From positions 1,381,022 through 1,445,021 of the forward strand of contig NC_008783.1 of NCBI RefSeq assembly GCF_000015445.1: a DNA stretch of 64,000 nucleotides, read 5' to 3'. Below are positions 63,195 to 64,000 of the stretch, piece by piece. The DNA is from Bartonella bacilliformis KC583. GTDB lineage: Bacteria > Pseudomonadota > Alphaproteobacteria > Rhizobiales > Rhizobiaceae. Made by a program: the position numbers and the translations under genes. The notes below the pieces were generated by a model. That model saw nothing but the letters and a program-made list of their open reading frames with translations, ran no database searches and had not been told where the DNA came from. Within the stretch, counting starts at the first letter, position 1, and each line of letters opens with the position of its first letter.

Positions 63195-63692
63195 ATGACA
63201 CTCAAATCACTGTTTTTTCTTCTTTTGGGTTTAATAATTACAGTATTGCTTGATCAAGCCATCAAATATTGGATTACGCACACTATGCTCTTAGGGACAG
63301 AAATTCCACTTTTTCCCTTTATTTCTCTTTATCATGTGCGTAATTCTGGCATTGCATTTTCGTTTTTTTCCTCTTTTTCCCATTGGGGGCTCATTGCTCT
63401 CACAATCACCATTATTGTTTTTCTTTTCTGGCTATGGAAAAACACTGAGCTTGACAAAGCTTTATCACGTTTTGGTATTGTTCTTATCATTGGTGGAGCA
63501 ATCGGTAATCTTATTGACCGTATTCGTTTTCAAGCTGTCACGGATTATATATTATTTTATATTGATGGTGTCTTTTCTTTCGCCATTTTCAATCTTGCTG
63601 ATACCTTTATAACGCTCGGTGCAATTTCCATTCTGATTGATGAATTTTGTATCTGGATAAAAACAAAACGCCATCTCGACAAATCTAAATAA
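63195..63692 (+). CDS. lspA: Lipoprotein signal peptidase (signal peptidase II)
   Basis: A ~165-residue, four-helix aspartyl peptidase that cuts the signal peptide from prolipoproteins after Lgt acts. Helix 1 LLGLIITVLLDQAIKYWI; RNSGIAFSFF; catalytic Asp pair in GNLIDRIRFQAVTDYILF and FAIFNLADTFITLG. ATG 63195 is preferred over GTG 63183, since AAAGTGAG lies just before it. It follows the TrmH-family gene by 26 bases. Confidence 0.95.
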   Translation: MTLKSLFFLLLGLIITVLLDQAIKYWITHTMLLGTEIPLFPFISLYHVRNSGIAFSFFSSFSHWGLIALTITIIVFLFWLWKNTELDKALSRFGIVLIIGGAIGNLIDRIRFQAVTDYILFYIDGVFSFAIFNLADTFITLGAISILIDEFCIWIKTKRHLDKSK

Positions 63693-64000
63693 GTAACATA
63701 CTGATTGCTTTCCTATCAATACGGGTAAATCCATAAACCATATAAATATCTCTACGGATTTTGCACTTGGCTCTCTCTAAAAATTTATGTGCTATAATAA
63801 TTTTGTTCCTAGCTTTCTTGTTATTGCGTGTAATATTTTAGAAAATTGATCAAGCCTCATTCGTTGAGTCAATCAAACGTTGTAAGGTAGTTCTTTTAAA
63901 ATTTATCCCTATAGATCTTTTCGGTATCGGTAAAATAGGGTATTTTATTTTGCAAAAAATTTGCCAGAAAAATTGAATAATCTTGGATAAAGATCCGTTC
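63693..64000. other. Window end, no gene recognised
   Basis: These 308 AT-rich bases after lspA show no open frame of useful length, no tRNA and no clear terminator. Confidence 0.5.

Overview
The window is a stretch of AT-rich alphaproteobacterial chromosome. Gene content, protein sequences and gene order point to Bartonella (Hyphomicrobiales). Signs for this are the BatR/BatS (ChvI/ChvG-type) two-component system, an IalB-family protein, class I lysyl-tRNA synthetase, a TsaE-AmgK fusion followed by addB-addA-trxA, and reduced neighbourhoods in which genes usual in related free-living bacteria are missing or decayed. I see no rRNA, tRNA, insertion sequence, prophage or CRISPR array.

Layout. 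At 1-2.6 kb lie the DnaJ (cut by the window edge) and DnaK chaperone genes on the minus strand, behind a clear alphaproteobacterial RpoH-type promoter. A PCu(A)C copper chaperone and batR-batS follow on the plus strand (3.2-6.9 kb). grpE (minus) comes next, then about 1.8 kb holding a wrecked hrcA (minus) and shorter remains of rph (plus). At 9.6-14.3 kb are rdgB-hemW (plus) and dapE, a YgjP-like metallopeptidase and an alpha/beta hydrolase (minus). At 14.5-23.6 kb are infC (which should start at an ATT codon), an MsbA-like ABC exporter, and tamB/tamA. From 24 to 48.8 kb nearly everything reads plus: comM, gyrB, ubiE-ubiB-coaBC, an EI24 membrane protein, accD-folC, an NDUFA9-like protein, divL, tsaE-amgK, addB-addA and trxA. 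From 48.9 to 60.5 kb most genes read minus: prfC-lysK, argG, rlmN, an IalB-family gene, ptsN, a decayed hpf and the lptC-lptA-lptB set, with a plus-strand LysE-family exporter inserted. The end (60.6-63.7 kb) is plus: ihfB-lapA, two RNA-methyltransferase-type genes and lspA.

How the genes fit together. Protein folding under stress (dnaK, dnaJ, grpE) appears to rest on RpoH alone, because the HrcA repressor is dead. Envelope building is strongly represented: LptA/B/C for LPS transport, an MsbA-like flippase, TamA/TamB, LspA, and AmgK for muramyl recycling. BatR/BatS is the known host-response regulator of Bartonella and DivL a cell-cycle regulator. UbiE and UbiB serve ubiquinone synthesis; AddAB and GyrB serve DNA repair and topology.

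The most interesting signals are not a new system but gene fossils and small deviations: hrcA, rph and hpf in different stages of decay, a missing rpoN and murU, a possible trpA tail before accD, a UbiB KxGQ motif changed to KLCQ, a mini-ORF with a strong ribosome binding site just ahead of divL, and two candidate small proteins. I found no convincing undescribed multi-gene system.
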